From VRUE01 sp963715455 (GTDB taxonomy: Bacteria; Actinomycetota; Thermoleophilia; Solirubrobacterales; 70-9), in contig OY970245.1 of the NCBI GenBank assembly GCA_963715455.1, positions 1,240,001-1,304,000 on the forward strand: 64,000 nt of DNA. Reading direction: 5' to 3'. The notes under the pieces are model-generated. The model was not told where the DNA came from and did not search any database. It worked only from the letters and a program-made list of their open reading frames with translations. The position numbers were made by a program, and so were the translations under genes. The first letter of the stretch is position 1, and the number at the start of each line of letters is the position of its first letter. This document shows positions 32,985-40,378 of the stretch, piece after piece.

Positions 32985-33430
32985 TGGCAGCCAAGAGGGA
33001 AAGCGCCTGGGCCGAGCACGCGCTCGCCGCCCTGCAGCAGGCGGGCTACCGGCGCGGTGGCGCCCGCACAGCCGTGGTTGAGGCGCTGGCTCGCCATGAG
33101 TGCGCGGTCACCGCCCTGGAGCTCGACGACGAGCTGCGCAAGCGCAAGCCGGCGGTCGGTCGGGCCAGCGTCTATCGCGCCCTCGAGCAGCTCGAGCAGC
33201 TCGGCCTCGTGCAGCGCCTCGAGGTGACGCGCGGCACTGCGGGTTACGAGCGGGTCGAGCCGGGCGGCGAGCACCACCATCACGCGATCTGCCGTCAGTG
33301 CGGCCGCATGGTGCCCTTCGAGGACCGCTCGCTGGAGCGCGCCATCGCCAAGCTCTCCGCCGAGATCAGCTTCGAGGTGACCGATCACGACGTCGTCCTG
33401 CGCGGTCGCTGCGAGCGCTGCAGCGCCTGA
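32984..33430 (+). CDS. zur: Zinc uptake regulator, Fur family
   Basis: 148 residues. N-terminal winged helix (ALVEAL-type helix, GRASVYRALEQLEQLGLVQ). Metal-binding dimerisation domain with GGEHHHHAICRQCG and CERCSA, giving two CxxC pairs for the structural zinc and a His cluster. Its context in the zinc operon and the Zur-like box 3.3 kb upstream favour Zur over Fur or PerR. An internal promoter (TACGAT, six nt before the ATG) could let it be made alone. Confidence 0.9.
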   Translation: MAAKRESAWAEHALAALQQAGYRRGGARTAVVEALARHECAVTALELDDELRKRKPAVGRASVYRALEQLEQLGLVQRLEVTRGTAGYERVEPGGEHHHHAICRQCGRMVPFEDRSLERAIAKLSAEISFEVTDHDVVLRGRCERCSA

Positions 33431-33873
33431 GTGGCGCGCAGCGCGCAGCACCGCGCCGCGCTCCAGTCACGGCGAGTGCCTCGTTCGCCCTGGTCTCCCG
33501 CGCCCCGCTTGCCAAGTTGCAGGCCTTTCGGCAGTGCATGGGCTGGGACGTCCCCTGGTACTCCTCGTTCGGCGCCGACTTCAACGTCGACTTCGGCGTT
33601 GGGCCCGAGGAGCCGCAACCTGACCTCCACCAGGAAGGGGAGACCTTCGGCCTCAGCGTCTTCTTGCGCGACGGCGATCGTGTCTTCCGCACCTACTTCA
33701 CTGACCGTCGCGGGGTCGAGTCGCTCTCCAGCAACTGGGCGCTGCTGGATCTGACCCCGCTGGGACGCCAGGAGGAGTGGGAGGAGTCACCCGAGGACCG
33801 CCCGCAGTCGCCACCCTACGGCTGGTGGCGTCTCCACGACGAATACGACCATCTCAAAAGGAGCCAGTCATGA
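33427..33873 (+). CDS. DUF899 (thioredoxin-like) protein, N-terminally shortened
   Basis: About 148 residues if it starts at CTG 33427, which overlaps the zur stop (CTGA). The C-terminal part matches DUF899: FALVSRAPLAKLQAFRQCMG, WYSSFGADFNVDFGV, SVFLRDGDRVFRTYF and LDLTPLGRQEEWEE. Family members are usually about 230 residues, and the first ~90 are missing. There is no ATG/GTG/TTG start in the N-terminal part. Either a truncated gene kept in the zinc operon or a minimal version. The stop overlaps the VOC start (ATGA), and an AGGAG lies inside its end, so the frame still matters for coupling. Confidence 0.6.
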   Translation: MSGAQRAAPRRAPVTASASFALVSRAPLAKLQAFRQCMGWDVPWYSSFGADFNVDFGVGPEEPQPDLHQEGETFGLSVFLRDGDRVFRTYFTDRRGVESLSSNWALLDLTPLGRQEEWEESPEDRPQSPPYGWWRLHDEYDHLKRSQS

Positions 33874-34268
33874 CCACGCAGACCTCCCTCATCACCGGAA
33901 CCGACTTCATCACCGTGGCGACCAAGGACTTCGACGGCGCGATCGAGTTCTACGGCAACGTGCTCGGCCTGCCCGAGTCCAAGCGCTGGGGCGACATGCC
34001 CGGAGTGGAGTTCGAGACCGGCAACCTGACGATCGCCGTCATGCAATCAGACGCATTTGGCCTCGAGTTCCGCACCAACAACCACCCGATCGAGTTCCGC
34101 GTCGACGATGTCGCCGAGGCACGGGCCGAGCTTGAATCGCGCGGCATCGCCTTCGAGGGGGAGACCCTCGACTCCGGTGTCTGCCACCAGGCCTTCTTCG
34201 CCGATCCGGATGGCAACGCGCTGGCGATACATCACCGCTACGCGCCTGCGTCGGAGAAGCCTGCGTAG
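33870..34268 (+). CDS. VOC (glyoxalase) family protein
   Basis: 132 residues from ATG 33870, with AAAAGGAGCC upstream. Pattern: DFITVATKDFDGAIEFYGNVLGLP in the first half and HQAFFADPDGNALAIHHRY in the second, a complete VOC module with His/Glu metal-ligand positions. Coupled to the DUF899 frame by ATGA and last in the zinc operon; a hairpin follows. Substrate unknown. Confidence 0.85.
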   Translation: MTTQTSLITGTDFITVATKDFDGAIEFYGNVLGLPESKRWGDMPGVEFETGNLTIAVMQSDAFGLEFRTNNHPIEFRVDDVAEARAELESRGIAFEGETLDSGVCHQAFFADPDGNALAIHHRYAPASEKPA

Positions 34269-34288
34269 GCAGCGATCGGAGTTGAAGC

Positions 34289-34323
34289 CATGCCGCTCGC
34301 CAGTGGGTGGCGCCCGCGGCATG
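34289..34323. terminator. Hairpin after the VOC gene
   Basis: CATGCCGC (34289-34296) pairs with GCGGCATG (34316-34323), with an inner GCC/GGC pair. No U-tract follows. Likely 3' end of the zinc operon. Confidence 0.45.
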
Positions 34324-34381
34324 AAATGCACGCATCCTTGCGGGGGTTGTGGGCGAGGGCGGCATTTCCCAACATGGGGGG

Positions 34382-35386
34382 ATGCGTCCGATCCAAGGCG
34401 TCGGCGCACTGGCGCTGATCGTCATCGCGATTGCCGCTCCTGCGCGCGTTGACGCGCGCCCCGCGAACGTGGCCGCTCTGCAGTCGGCGTTGAAGACGCT
34501 GCACCTATACAGCGGCTACGTGGACGGGATCAAGGGCTCTCTGACCCGGCGGGGTGTAGTCGCCTTCCAGCGACGCCGAGGCCTGCCGGTGGACGGCATC
34601 GCCGGGCCGCAGACGCGGCGAGCGCTCGGCTGGCGCGGCAGGCCACCGCTCGGCAGCCGGGCGATGCGGTTCGGGAACAGGGGCTGGGACGTCGCGGCGT
34701 TGCAGTTCCTGCTCCAGCGGGCGGGCTACGGGCCCGGGAGGGCCGATGGGCTCTTCGGGCCGTTGACCGGGGCAGCGGTGCGGCGCGCGCAGCGCGCGGC
34801 GGGGATCGGGGTCGACGGGCTCGCCGGGCCGGTGACGATCGGCTCCTTGCGCCACAGAAGCGAACCGCCGGGCGACCCGGTTCGGTTCCTGCGCCCGGTC
34901 CCCGGCCCGATCGGCGACGGGTTCGGCGCCCCCAGGAGCGGAGGTCGCCGGCACCAGGGCCTGGATTTCCCGGCCCCCCATGGCACCCGCATCGGTGCGG
35001 CGGGGCGCGGGACGACCATCTACGCCGCTTACAACTACGGCGGCTACGGCAACCTCGTCGTGATCCAGCACCGGCTGGGCTTCACCACCTGGTACGCCCA
35101 TATGTCTTCGCTCACGAGTTGGGTCGGTGAGCAGGTGGTGGGCGGCACGCGAATCGGCTACGTCGGCTCCACCGGCTACTCGACCGGGCCGCACCTCCAT
35201 TTCGAGGTGCGCCGCTACGACACTCCGATCGACCCCTTCCCGCTGCTGCTGCCGACCGTTGCCGCTCGGCTTCACGGTTCTCCTAGCGAGCAGAGCCCCC
35301 TTGAGTGTCACGGTTCGCATGAGGCCCGCAGGCCCCCACCCGCAGCCGACTGGATCGCGCGCGAACGTCTCTGCAACCCTAGATAG
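34382..35386 (+). CDS. Peptidoglycan-binding M23 metallopeptidase
   Basis: 334 residues from ATG 34382. Signal peptide (VGALALIVIAIAAPARVDA), two peptidoglycan_binding_1 repeats (LQSALKTLHLYSGYVDG...GLPVDGIAGPQTRRALG and LQFLLQRAGYGPGRADG...GVDGLAGPVT), then LytM/M23 with zinc ligands HQGLDF (H-x-x-x-D) and HLHFE near 275. Likely a secreted cell-wall endopeptidase. The tail after the peptidase (ECHGSHEARRPPP) is unusual and polar. ATG follows GGGGGG. Confidence 0.9.
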   Translation: MRPIQGVGALALIVIAIAAPARVDARPANVAALQSALKTLHLYSGYVDGIKGSLTRRGVVAFQRRRGLPVDGIAGPQTRRALGWRGRPPLGSRAMRFGNRGWDVAALQFLLQRAGYGPGRADGLFGPLTGAAVRRAQRAAGIGVDGLAGPVTIGSLRHRSEPPGDPVRFLRPVPGPIGDGFGAPRSGGRRHQGLDFPAPHGTRIGAAGRGTTIYAAYNYGGYGNLVVIQHRLGFTTWYAHMSSLTSWVGEQVVGGTRIGYVGSTGYSTGPHLHFEVRRYDTPIDPFPLLLPTVAARLHGSPSEQSPLECHGSHEARRPPPAADWIARERLCNPR

Positions 35387-35452
35387 CCCGCCAGGGTCGG
35401 TCCTCGAGCTCTCTCGAGGCCGCCGATTTCCTACTTGGGCATTAGCTGGGCC

Positions 35453-35731
35453 TCAGGCCTTGGGGCGCTTGAACGTGTACCGGATATCGACGGCGACGCC
35501 ACCCGTGTTGAGGCCCCTGTTGTTCATCAGGATGCCGTTCTCGCGGATCAGCTCGCTGACCAGCTCCCAGCCTTGGTCGCCCAGCACGTTGAGACCAAGG
35601 CGCTCCTCCTCCCGCTTCTCCCGGAAGCTCTTATCGTCCGGGCCCTGCACCCAGTACTTGTCTTCGAACTCGCTGCTCTTCGAGTTCCAGTACTTGGTCT
35701 CGGCGAGCACGAGGTACTCCCACTTGGTCAT
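35453..35731 (-). CDS. DUF4177-like small protein
   Basis: 92 residues. MTKWEYLVLAET at the start and LNVLGDQGWELVSELI in the middle match DUF4177-type proteins (KWEYKVV...LNELGxEGWELV). Function unknown. ATG 35731 overlaps the stop of a 55-residue upstream frame (ATGA), suggesting a two-gene unit. Confidence 0.75.
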   Translation of the reverse strand: MTKWEYLVLAETKYWNSKSSEFEDKYWVQGPDDKSFREKREEERLGLNVLGDQGWELVSELIRENGILMNNRGLNTGGVAVDIRYTFKRPKA

Positions 35732-35895
35732 GAGCGGCAGAGGAGCAGGAGGAAGCGCTTGCGCCGGTCATCGTCGCTTTGAGCCTGCTCGTCCACGGCG
35801 CGCTGAGCAGCGATCGCCGCATGAATCTGCCCGACGTGCGGACCATGGGGCCCGTGCGGGTGAGTCGCCGGATTCCAGGGCGGGGCGCCGTCCAC
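35728..35895 (-). CDS. Small His/Pro-rich protein upstream of the DUF4177 gene
   Basis: 55 residues from GTG 35895. The N-terminal half is rich in Pro, His and Gly (WNPATHPHGPHGPHVGQIH); the second half is charged helical (AVDEQAQSDDDRRKRFLLLL) and ends CRS. Support for a real gene: TAGGAT seven nt before the GTG, as at known genes here, and an ATGA overlap with the next gene. No family recognised. Confidence 0.55.
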   Translation of the reverse strand: MDGAPPWNPATHPHGPHGPHVGQIHAAIAAQRAVDEQAQSDDDRRKRFLLLLCRS

Positions 35896-35943
35896 AGCGG
35901 CGATCCTAGCTGAGGCTCGAGCCTCCCTTGCGCACCGCAGACC

Positions 35944-36471
35944 TTATGTCCCTGTAGAGCAGTCGTGCGGTGTGACGGGAGTAGTGAGTAGGCGCTCAAC
36001 CACTAAGACGTCGCGCCATTCGCCGTCGAGTTGTCCGTGCCGGCAATGGACGCCGACTGCCTGAAAGCCACAGCGCTTGATGAGTCGAATGCACGCCTGA
36101 TTGCCAGTGAAAACCTTGCCGACCAGCTTGTGAAAGCCACTCTCTCCGGCAGAGGATGCAAGCGCTTCCGCAAGCGTTGTGCCAAATCCACATCCCCGTC
36201 CCTCTGGAGCCACATAGACGCTGCACTCAGCGATCCCGGCGTAGCAGGGCCGGCTGCTGTAGGCGGCAAGGCCTGCCCATCCGAGGATTCCCTCGGTCCC
36301 GTCGCTGACCAAATGCGGGAAACGTTCATCAGAGATCCTCGTCTCGAAATCCGCTGCAGATCGCAGCTCGGTCTCGAATGTGGATTTCCGTTCGTTGATC
36401 GCCGCGTTGTAGATCGAGCACATCGCGTCGGCGTCCTCTGGAGTCGCGCTTCGAGGCAGAGGTCGATTCAT
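35944..36471 (-). CDS. GNAT N-acetyltransferase, phosphinothricin/ArsN1-like
   Basis: 175 residues. IYNAAINERKSTFETE near 20-37 is the signature of PAT/ArsN1-type acetyltransferases, and the acetyl-CoA loop is VAPEGRGCGFGTTL (R-G-x-G-x-G/T), followed by FTGNQACIRLIKRCGF. Likely acetylates a toxic amino-acid analogue (phosphinothricin, arsinothricin) or methionine derivatives. Codons are less GC-biased than in neighbours. Confidence 0.85.
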   Translation of the reverse strand: MNRPLPRSATPEDADAMCSIYNAAINERKSTFETELRSAADFETRISDERFPHLVSDGTEGILGWAGLAAYSSRPCYAGIAECSVYVAPEGRGCGFGTTLAEALASSAGESGFHKLVGKVFTGNQACIRLIKRCGFQAVGVHCRHGQLDGEWRDVLVVERLLTTPVTPHDCSTGT

Positions 36472-36594
36472 AGTCTGAATTCTGTGCGGTGGAGCATCGA
36501 GTATCTATGGCCCATTGGATAAAGCCCCCTAAGCGAGCTGACGGGGTGCGAATCACCTAAGCGCTGGGCTGCAAGGGGGTTGGGGAAACGAAAA

Positions 36595-36611
36595 CCCCCG
36601 ATTTGCGGGGG
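36595..36611 (-). terminator. Intrinsic terminator after tRNA-Leu
   Basis: CCCCCG-atttg-CGGGGG; read on the minus strand the hairpin is followed by TTTTCG, a short U-run, nine bases after the tRNA 3' end. Confidence 0.75.
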
Positions 36612-36619
36612 CTTTCCTA

Positions 36620-36705
36620 TGCGGCTGAATGGAGTCGAACCATCACGTCCCGTTAGGGACACAAGGCCCTCAACCTTGCGCGTCTACCAGTTCCGCCACA
36701 GCCGC
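36620..36705 (-). tRNA. tRNA-Leu (anticodon GAG)
   Basis: 86 nt class II tRNA on the minus strand. Acceptor GCGGCTG (36705-36699) pairs with CAGCCGC; D-arm has GGCGGAACTGGTAGACGC; anticodon stem CAAGG/CCTTG with loop TTGAGGG gives GAG; the long variable arm TGTCCCTAACGGGACG is typical for Leu; T-arm TGGTTCGACTCCA. CCA not encoded. Confidence 0.95.
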
Positions 36706-36776
36706 TTGAGGGGGCGACGATTCTAGATGTTTGCGCCCGGCGGGCGGGTTTGGTTGCGGGGATCCGGGCGGCGCGC

Positions 36777-36798
36777 TAGGCTTGCGAACAAGTGTTCG
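36777..36798 (+). promoter_or_regulatory. lexA promoter with SOS box
   Basis: TAGGCT (36777-36782) as -10, followed by CGAACAAGTGTTCG (36785-36798), a perfect match to the Gram-positive LexA box CGAAC-N4-GTTCG. It lies 43 nt before the lexA start, so LexA represses its own gene. Confidence 0.88.
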
Positions 36799-36841
36799 AA
36801 GGAATTGGTGGCGCAAACGTGGACCTGGGAGGGAAGCTGGC

Positions 36842-37453
36842 GTGGAGTTGGATCTGACCAAGAGGCAGAAGGAGATCTTCGACTTCATTCGCCGCTATGC
36901 GGCGAAGACCGGCTACCCGCCGACCGTGCGCGAGATCGGCAAAGCGGTCGGTCTGCATTCCTCCTCGACCGTGCATGCCCACCTAGCCAACCTGGAGAAG
37001 ATCGGCCTGCTCAAACGCGACCCGTCGAAGCCACGGGCGATCGAGCTGCTCCTCGACAAGGCGAAGCGCACGATCCGGCCGGAGAACGGCCTGCCGCTGG
37101 TCGGCCACGTTGCCGCTGGTGAGCCGATCGTCGCCGAAGAGAACGTCGAGGAGTACATCGAAGTCCCCGACGTGATCGGTGGCGAGGACGGCGACTACAT
37201 CCTCAAAGTGCGCGGCGAGAGCATGAAGGACGCCGGCATCTTCGAAGGCGACTATGTCGTCGTGCGCCCGGCTGACGATGCCGTCAACGGCGAGATCGTC
37301 GTTGCCTTGATCGGCGACGAGGCAACGGTCAAGCGCTTCTTCCGCGAGGGCGATCACATCCGCCTGCAGCCCGAGAACGAGACGATGGAGCCGATCCGCA
37401 CGACCGAGGCAACGGTTCTCGGCAAGGTAGTCGGCGTCTTTCGCAAGATCTAG
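36842..37453 (+). CDS. lexA: SOS repressor LexA
   Basis: 203 residues from GTG 36842. N-terminal winged helix (LTKRQKEIFDFIRRYAAKTG, PPTVREIGKAVGLHSSSTVH). The cleavage site Ala-Gly lies in VGHVAAGEP; catalytic Ser in RGESMKDAGI near 127 and Lys in ATVKRFF near 163. Self-cleaves on RecA filament contact. Controlled by its own SOS box. Confidence 0.96.
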   Translation: MELDLTKRQKEIFDFIRRYAAKTGYPPTVREIGKAVGLHSSSTVHAHLANLEKIGLLKRDPSKPRAIELLLDKAKRTIRPENGLPLVGHVAAGEPIVAEENVEEYIEVPDVIGGEDGDYILKVRGESMKDAGIFEGDYVVVRPADDAVNGEIVVALIGDEATVKRFFREGDHIRLQPENETMEPIRTTEATVLGKVVGVFRKI

Positions 37454-37457
37454 CCGG

Positions 37458-38285
37458 CTACTTCGGCCACTTGCCGGCTTCGATCAGCTTCTTGTAGCGC
37501 CGTTGTTTGCGGCGGGCGTCGGCCATCGCCAAGGGCAGCAGGCGCAGGGTGAGACGGGGGAAGAGATCGAGGATCCGCAGTTGCAGGCCGCGCCAGCGGG
37601 GCAGGATGAGGAGCGGTCGCGGCCGCTCGGTCAGCTTGCCAACTGCGGCTGCGACCTGCTCGGCGGTCAGCAGCTGGCCTGAGAAGGAACCGGCAACGTC
37701 GGGGTTGTCGAGATCGTCTTCGAGCATCGGCGTCAAGATCCCGTCCGGGCAAACGGCCGAGAGCTCGATCCCCTTGTGTCCCGCTTGGCGCAGATCGAAG
37801 AGCGTGCCCAGGGTGAAGGCCATTGCGGCATGCTTACTGGCTGAGTAAGAGACCTCACCGGGAGCGGCGACGATGCCGGCCAGCGAGATGACGTTGATCA
37901 CATGGCCGCGGTCCGCGGCGAGCATCGGCTGCAGGGCGGCGACCGTGCCGTTCATCGTGCCCAGCGTGTTTACCTCGACCATCGTCCGCCGTGTCGCCTC
38001 GTCCTGGGTCCAGGAGGCGCCGCTGAACAGCACGCCGGCGTTGTTGACCCAGAGATCGAGCGAGCCGTGCTCTCCCGCGACTTCGCCCGCTAGCTTCTGG
38101 CAGGCGACTTCGTCGCACACGTCGAGGCCGGCCGAGTGCGCTGCCTCGCCGATCTCACCTGCCGTTCGTGCCGCCGTTTCGCTGTCGCGGTCGGTGGCAT
38201 AGACGAGGAAGCCGCGTCCGGCCAGCTCCCGGGCGATCGCCCGGCCCAGCCCGCTGCCCGCTCCGGTGACAACAGCCGTTGCCAT
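37458..38285 (-). CDS. Short-chain dehydrogenase/reductase with basic C-terminal tail
   Basis: 275 residues. TGAGSGLGRAIA cofactor loop, VYATDRDSET (acidic residue after strand 2, NAD preference), NNAGVLFSG, catalytic Ser in VISLAGIVAAP and YSASK. A C-terminal extension (LRILDLFPRLTLRLLPLAMA then DARRKQRRYKKL) is amphipathic and basic, suggesting membrane association; seen in lipid-acting SDRs. Substrate unknown. Confidence 0.88.
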   Translation of the reverse strand: MATAVVTGAGSGLGRAIARELAGRGFLVYATDRDSETAARTAGEIGEAAHSAGLDVCDEVACQKLAGEVAGEHGSLDLWVNNAGVLFSGASWTQDEATRRTMVEVNTLGTMNGTVAALQPMLAADRGHVINVISLAGIVAAPGEVSYSASKHAAMAFTLGTLFDLRQAGHKGIELSAVCPDGILTPMLEDDLDNPDVAGSFSGQLLTAEQVAAAVGKLTERPRPLLILPRWRGLQLRILDLFPRLTLRLLPLAMADARRKQRRYKKLIEAGKWPK

Positions 38286-38333
38286 GCGCCCAGGCTATCT
38301 GCGATTGGCTCGTCGGGGTCTACCATTGGCAGT

Positions 38334-38695
38334 GCGGGCCGAGCGACTGCGGGGGGAGAGAAAACCCCTCGAGGAAAGTCCGGACACCACAGGGCGAGGC
38401 GGTGGGTAACGCCCACCCGGGGAAACCCGCGGGAAAGTGCCACAGAAATACACGGCCGATGACGCGGCCACACGTGAGCCGCGAACAGGCAAAGGTGAAA
38501 TGGTGCGGTAAGAGCGCACCGGCGCTGCGGCGACGCGGCGGCTAGGCAAACCCCGCCAGGTGCAAGGCCAAGCAGGATCGTCGACCCTGCCCGGCGAGAT
38601 CCAGGTAGGCCGCAGGGCTGTTTCGGCAGCCCCCCGGGGCTTCGGCTTCGGGAGACAGATGGTCGCTCACGACAGGATCCGGCTTACAGGCCCGC
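38334..38695 (+). ncRNA. rnpB: RNase P RNA, bacterial class A
   Basis: 362 nt. P1 ends GCGGGCC (38334-38340) and GGCCCGC (38689-38695). Universal elements: GAGGAAAGTCCGGACACC (CR-I), ACAGAAATACA, GGTAAGAGCGCACCGG, and a 3' ACAGGATCCGGCTTACAGG (CR-V). Cleaves 5' leaders from pre-tRNAs with the RnpA protein. TACCAT (38321-38326) is a possible -10; a terminator follows at once. Confidence 0.97.
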
Positions 38696-38700
38696 TAACT

Positions 38701-38726
38701 GAAAGGCCCCCGCAAGGGGGCCTTTC
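38701..38726 (+). terminator. Terminator of rnpB
   Basis: GAAAGGCCCCC (38701-38711), loop GCAA, GGGGGCCTTTC (38716-38726). An 11-bp GC-rich stem with a terminal TTTC, directly after the RNase P RNA. Confidence 0.9.
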
Positions 38727-38772
38727 ACAATCTCGTCACGATTTCATGTCTTAGCGTTTGCTAATCTGATGC

Positions 38773-38911
38773 CAACTTCCGCTGAATCTTCGCCTACATA
38801 TCGCGAAGAGCGGGGGACCCACGAGTTGGGGCGAATCGCCGGCATTTGCCGCGTAGCGCAGCTCTTTCAGCGCGAGCCCGTCAGCTAACCCCGCAAGCGT
38901 CGTAAAGAGCT
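38773..38911 (+). promoter_or_regulatory. ydaO-type c-di-AMP riboswitch
   Basis: Conserved ydaO/yuaA blocks are present in order: CCGCTGAATCT near 38779, GCGGGGGACCCA at 38810-38821, GGGGCGAATCGCC near 38829, and the hallmark CCCGTCAGCTAACCCCGCAA near 38877. AGCTCTTT (38860-38867) can pair with AAAGAGCT (38904-38911), ending exactly at the base before the ATG of the next gene. In actinobacteria this riboswitch controls cell-wall hydrolases; the next gene is an RlpA-like cell-wall protein. Boundaries are approximate. Confidence 0.85.
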
Positions 38912-39430
38912 ATGACGAGCAGGAACCGCCACGGGCGGAAAGATCAGCAGGCAGATGTGCGGGCCAGCCGCAGGCACGGCCGGCGCCGGTTGCCTTGGGC
39001 AGTCTCGGTGGCTGCGACTGCGCTCCTGGCTCTGGCATCGTCGCCCGCTCAGGCGGTGACCGGTGGCGCAGGCGTCCCTAGCGCGGAAGAAGGAACCGCG
39101 CCGATCGGTGGCGGCGGACTCGTCTTCAGCCCGATGCGTTCGGCCGGTGCCACTTGGTATGGCCCGGGGCTCTACGGCAACAGCACGGCCTGCGGCCAGA
39201 CCCTGCGGCCGGCGACGATCGGCGTCGCCCACAAGACGCTGCCCTGCGGCACGGCGGTCAAGTTCGTCTACGAGGGCCACTCGCTGATTACCCGCGTTAT
39301 CGATCGAGGCCCGTACTCGCCGGGCAATGCCTTCGATCTGACCAACGGCGCCCGGCTGGCACTCGACTTTGAAGGTGTCGATCGCGTGCGCTACGCGGTC
39401 GCTCTGCAGGCGAGCGGCAAGCGCGACTAA
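38912..39430 (+). CDS. Secreted RlpA-like double-psi beta-barrel protein
   Basis: 172 residues. Basic N-terminus, a signal peptide around LPWAVSVAATALLALASSPAQA, then a linker and an RlpA/DPBB domain: ATWYGPGLYGNSTACGQTL, GVAHKTLPCGTAVKF, VIDRGPYSPGNAFDLT (the R-D-R-G-P-Y motif). Such domains cleave or bind peptidoglycan. Directly downstream of the c-di-AMP riboswitch, so c-di-AMP probably sets its level, as for rpf genes in other actinobacteria. Confidence 0.88.
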   Translation: MTSRNRHGRKDQQADVRASRRHGRRRLPWAVSVAATALLALASSPAQAVTGGAGVPSAEEGTAPIGGGGLVFSPMRSAGATWYGPGLYGNSTACGQTLRPATIGVAHKTLPCGTAVKFVYEGHSLITRVIDRGPYSPGNAFDLTNGARLALDFEGVDRVRYAVALQASGKRD

Positions 39431-39499
39431 GCAGGATTTACCGGTTTGATGGCAAACCTGGCCCGGACGGGCAGGTTTCCAACGAGAAGGAGCGCGGGA

Positions 39500-40231
39500 A
39501 TGTCGAGGTCCTTGCACGCAGCTATCAACGCCGATTCGGCCAGCGCTCGTAGCCGTGCGGCGTTCGTTGTTCTGCTTGCTGGCTTGCTGACGCTTCTCGT
39601 TGCCCTCGGCAACGGCAAGGCGGATGCTGCGACAGCGTCAAAGACGACCGTCGTCTTGGGTGACACGGGGACGCTGCCCGATCCCTCCTGCCCCGATTCT
39701 CCTTGCCAGGCGATCGGCAGCGTCACCGGCTTCCAGGTCAGCACCGAACAGGGCTCGCTGCCCTTTCGCGTACGCCGCGACGGCAAGATCAAGTCTTGGA
39801 CCCTGACCCTGGCTGAGCCGACCAGCAGCCAACGCTCCTTCTTCAACGGCTTCTTCGGTACGCCCCCACAGGCACGCCTGGCGATCTTGCGCCGCGTGCC
39901 CGAGACCAACCCGCCGCGCTACAACCTGCGCGCCCAGGGCTCGATTCACGTGCTCAGCCCCTACCTCGGCCAGACCGTCCGCTTCGGCGCCTCGCTGCGC
40001 GTACAGGCCGGCGACATCATCGGCCTGACGATCCCCACCTGGGCCCCCGCCTTCGCCCAGGGTCTACCTTCGAGCAACGCCTGGCGCGCCAGCCGCGAAC
40101 CCGGCAAGTGCATCAACTCAACCGACGTCCGCCAAGGCGAACCGCAGCTGAAAGTGGGAGCAAGAGCTACATACGGCTGCCGCTACTCAACCGCTCGCCT
40201 CCTCTACACGGTCACCGTCGTAGAGGACTAG
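39500..40231 (+). CDS. Secreted protein of unknown function
   Basis: 243 residues from ATG 39500, preceded by GAAGGAGCG. Signal peptide (RAAFVVLLAGLLTLLVALGNGKADA). The mature part is beta-rich with four or five Cys (DPSCPDSPCQAIG, GKCINST, YGCRYS). I associate it with Solirubrobacterales secreted proteins, but no function is known. An upstream ATG at 39446 lies in a small hairpin (GGTTTG...CAAACC) and has no good ribosome site. Confidence 0.75.
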   Translation: MSRSLHAAINADSASARSRAAFVVLLAGLLTLLVALGNGKADAATASKTTVVLGDTGTLPDPSCPDSPCQAIGSVTGFQVSTEQGSLPFRVRRDGKIKSWTLTLAEPTSSQRSFFNGFFGTPPQARLAILRRVPETNPPRYNLRAQGSIHVLSPYLGQTVRFGASLRVQAGDIIGLTIPTWAPAFAQGLPSSNAWRASREPGKCINSTDVRQGEPQLKVGARATYGCRYSTARLLYTVTVVED

Positions 40232-40294
40232 AAAAGCTCAAGAAGAGAGAGCTGCCTCTCGAGGGCGGCGTTTCTCATGCAGGCGGAGTGGGAG

Positions 40295-40370
40295 GAGAGG
40301 GCGGACACCGTCCTCAAAACACTCCAGCGAGGCTCCCGCCGAGCGTTTTGAGGACGGTGTCCGCCCTCTC
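40295..40370. repeat. 76-bp hairpin element (family P76, copy 1)
   Basis: Perfect 26-bp arms (40295-40320, 40345-40370) beginning GAGAG and ending CAAAAC at the loop. The 24-nt loop ACTCCAGCGAGGCTCCCGCC-GAGC can extend the stem by CTC/GAG and form an inner hairpin. The copy at 50902-50977 has identical dimensions, conserved loop and arm ends, but different arm middles. Lies between convergent genes. Confidence 0.9.
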
Positions 40371-40378
40371 CCACAGCG

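Noticed and set aside
40295..40370. Plain rho-independent terminator
   Set aside because: No U-tract, far longer stem than needed, conserved loop, and the sister copy lies between tandem genes.
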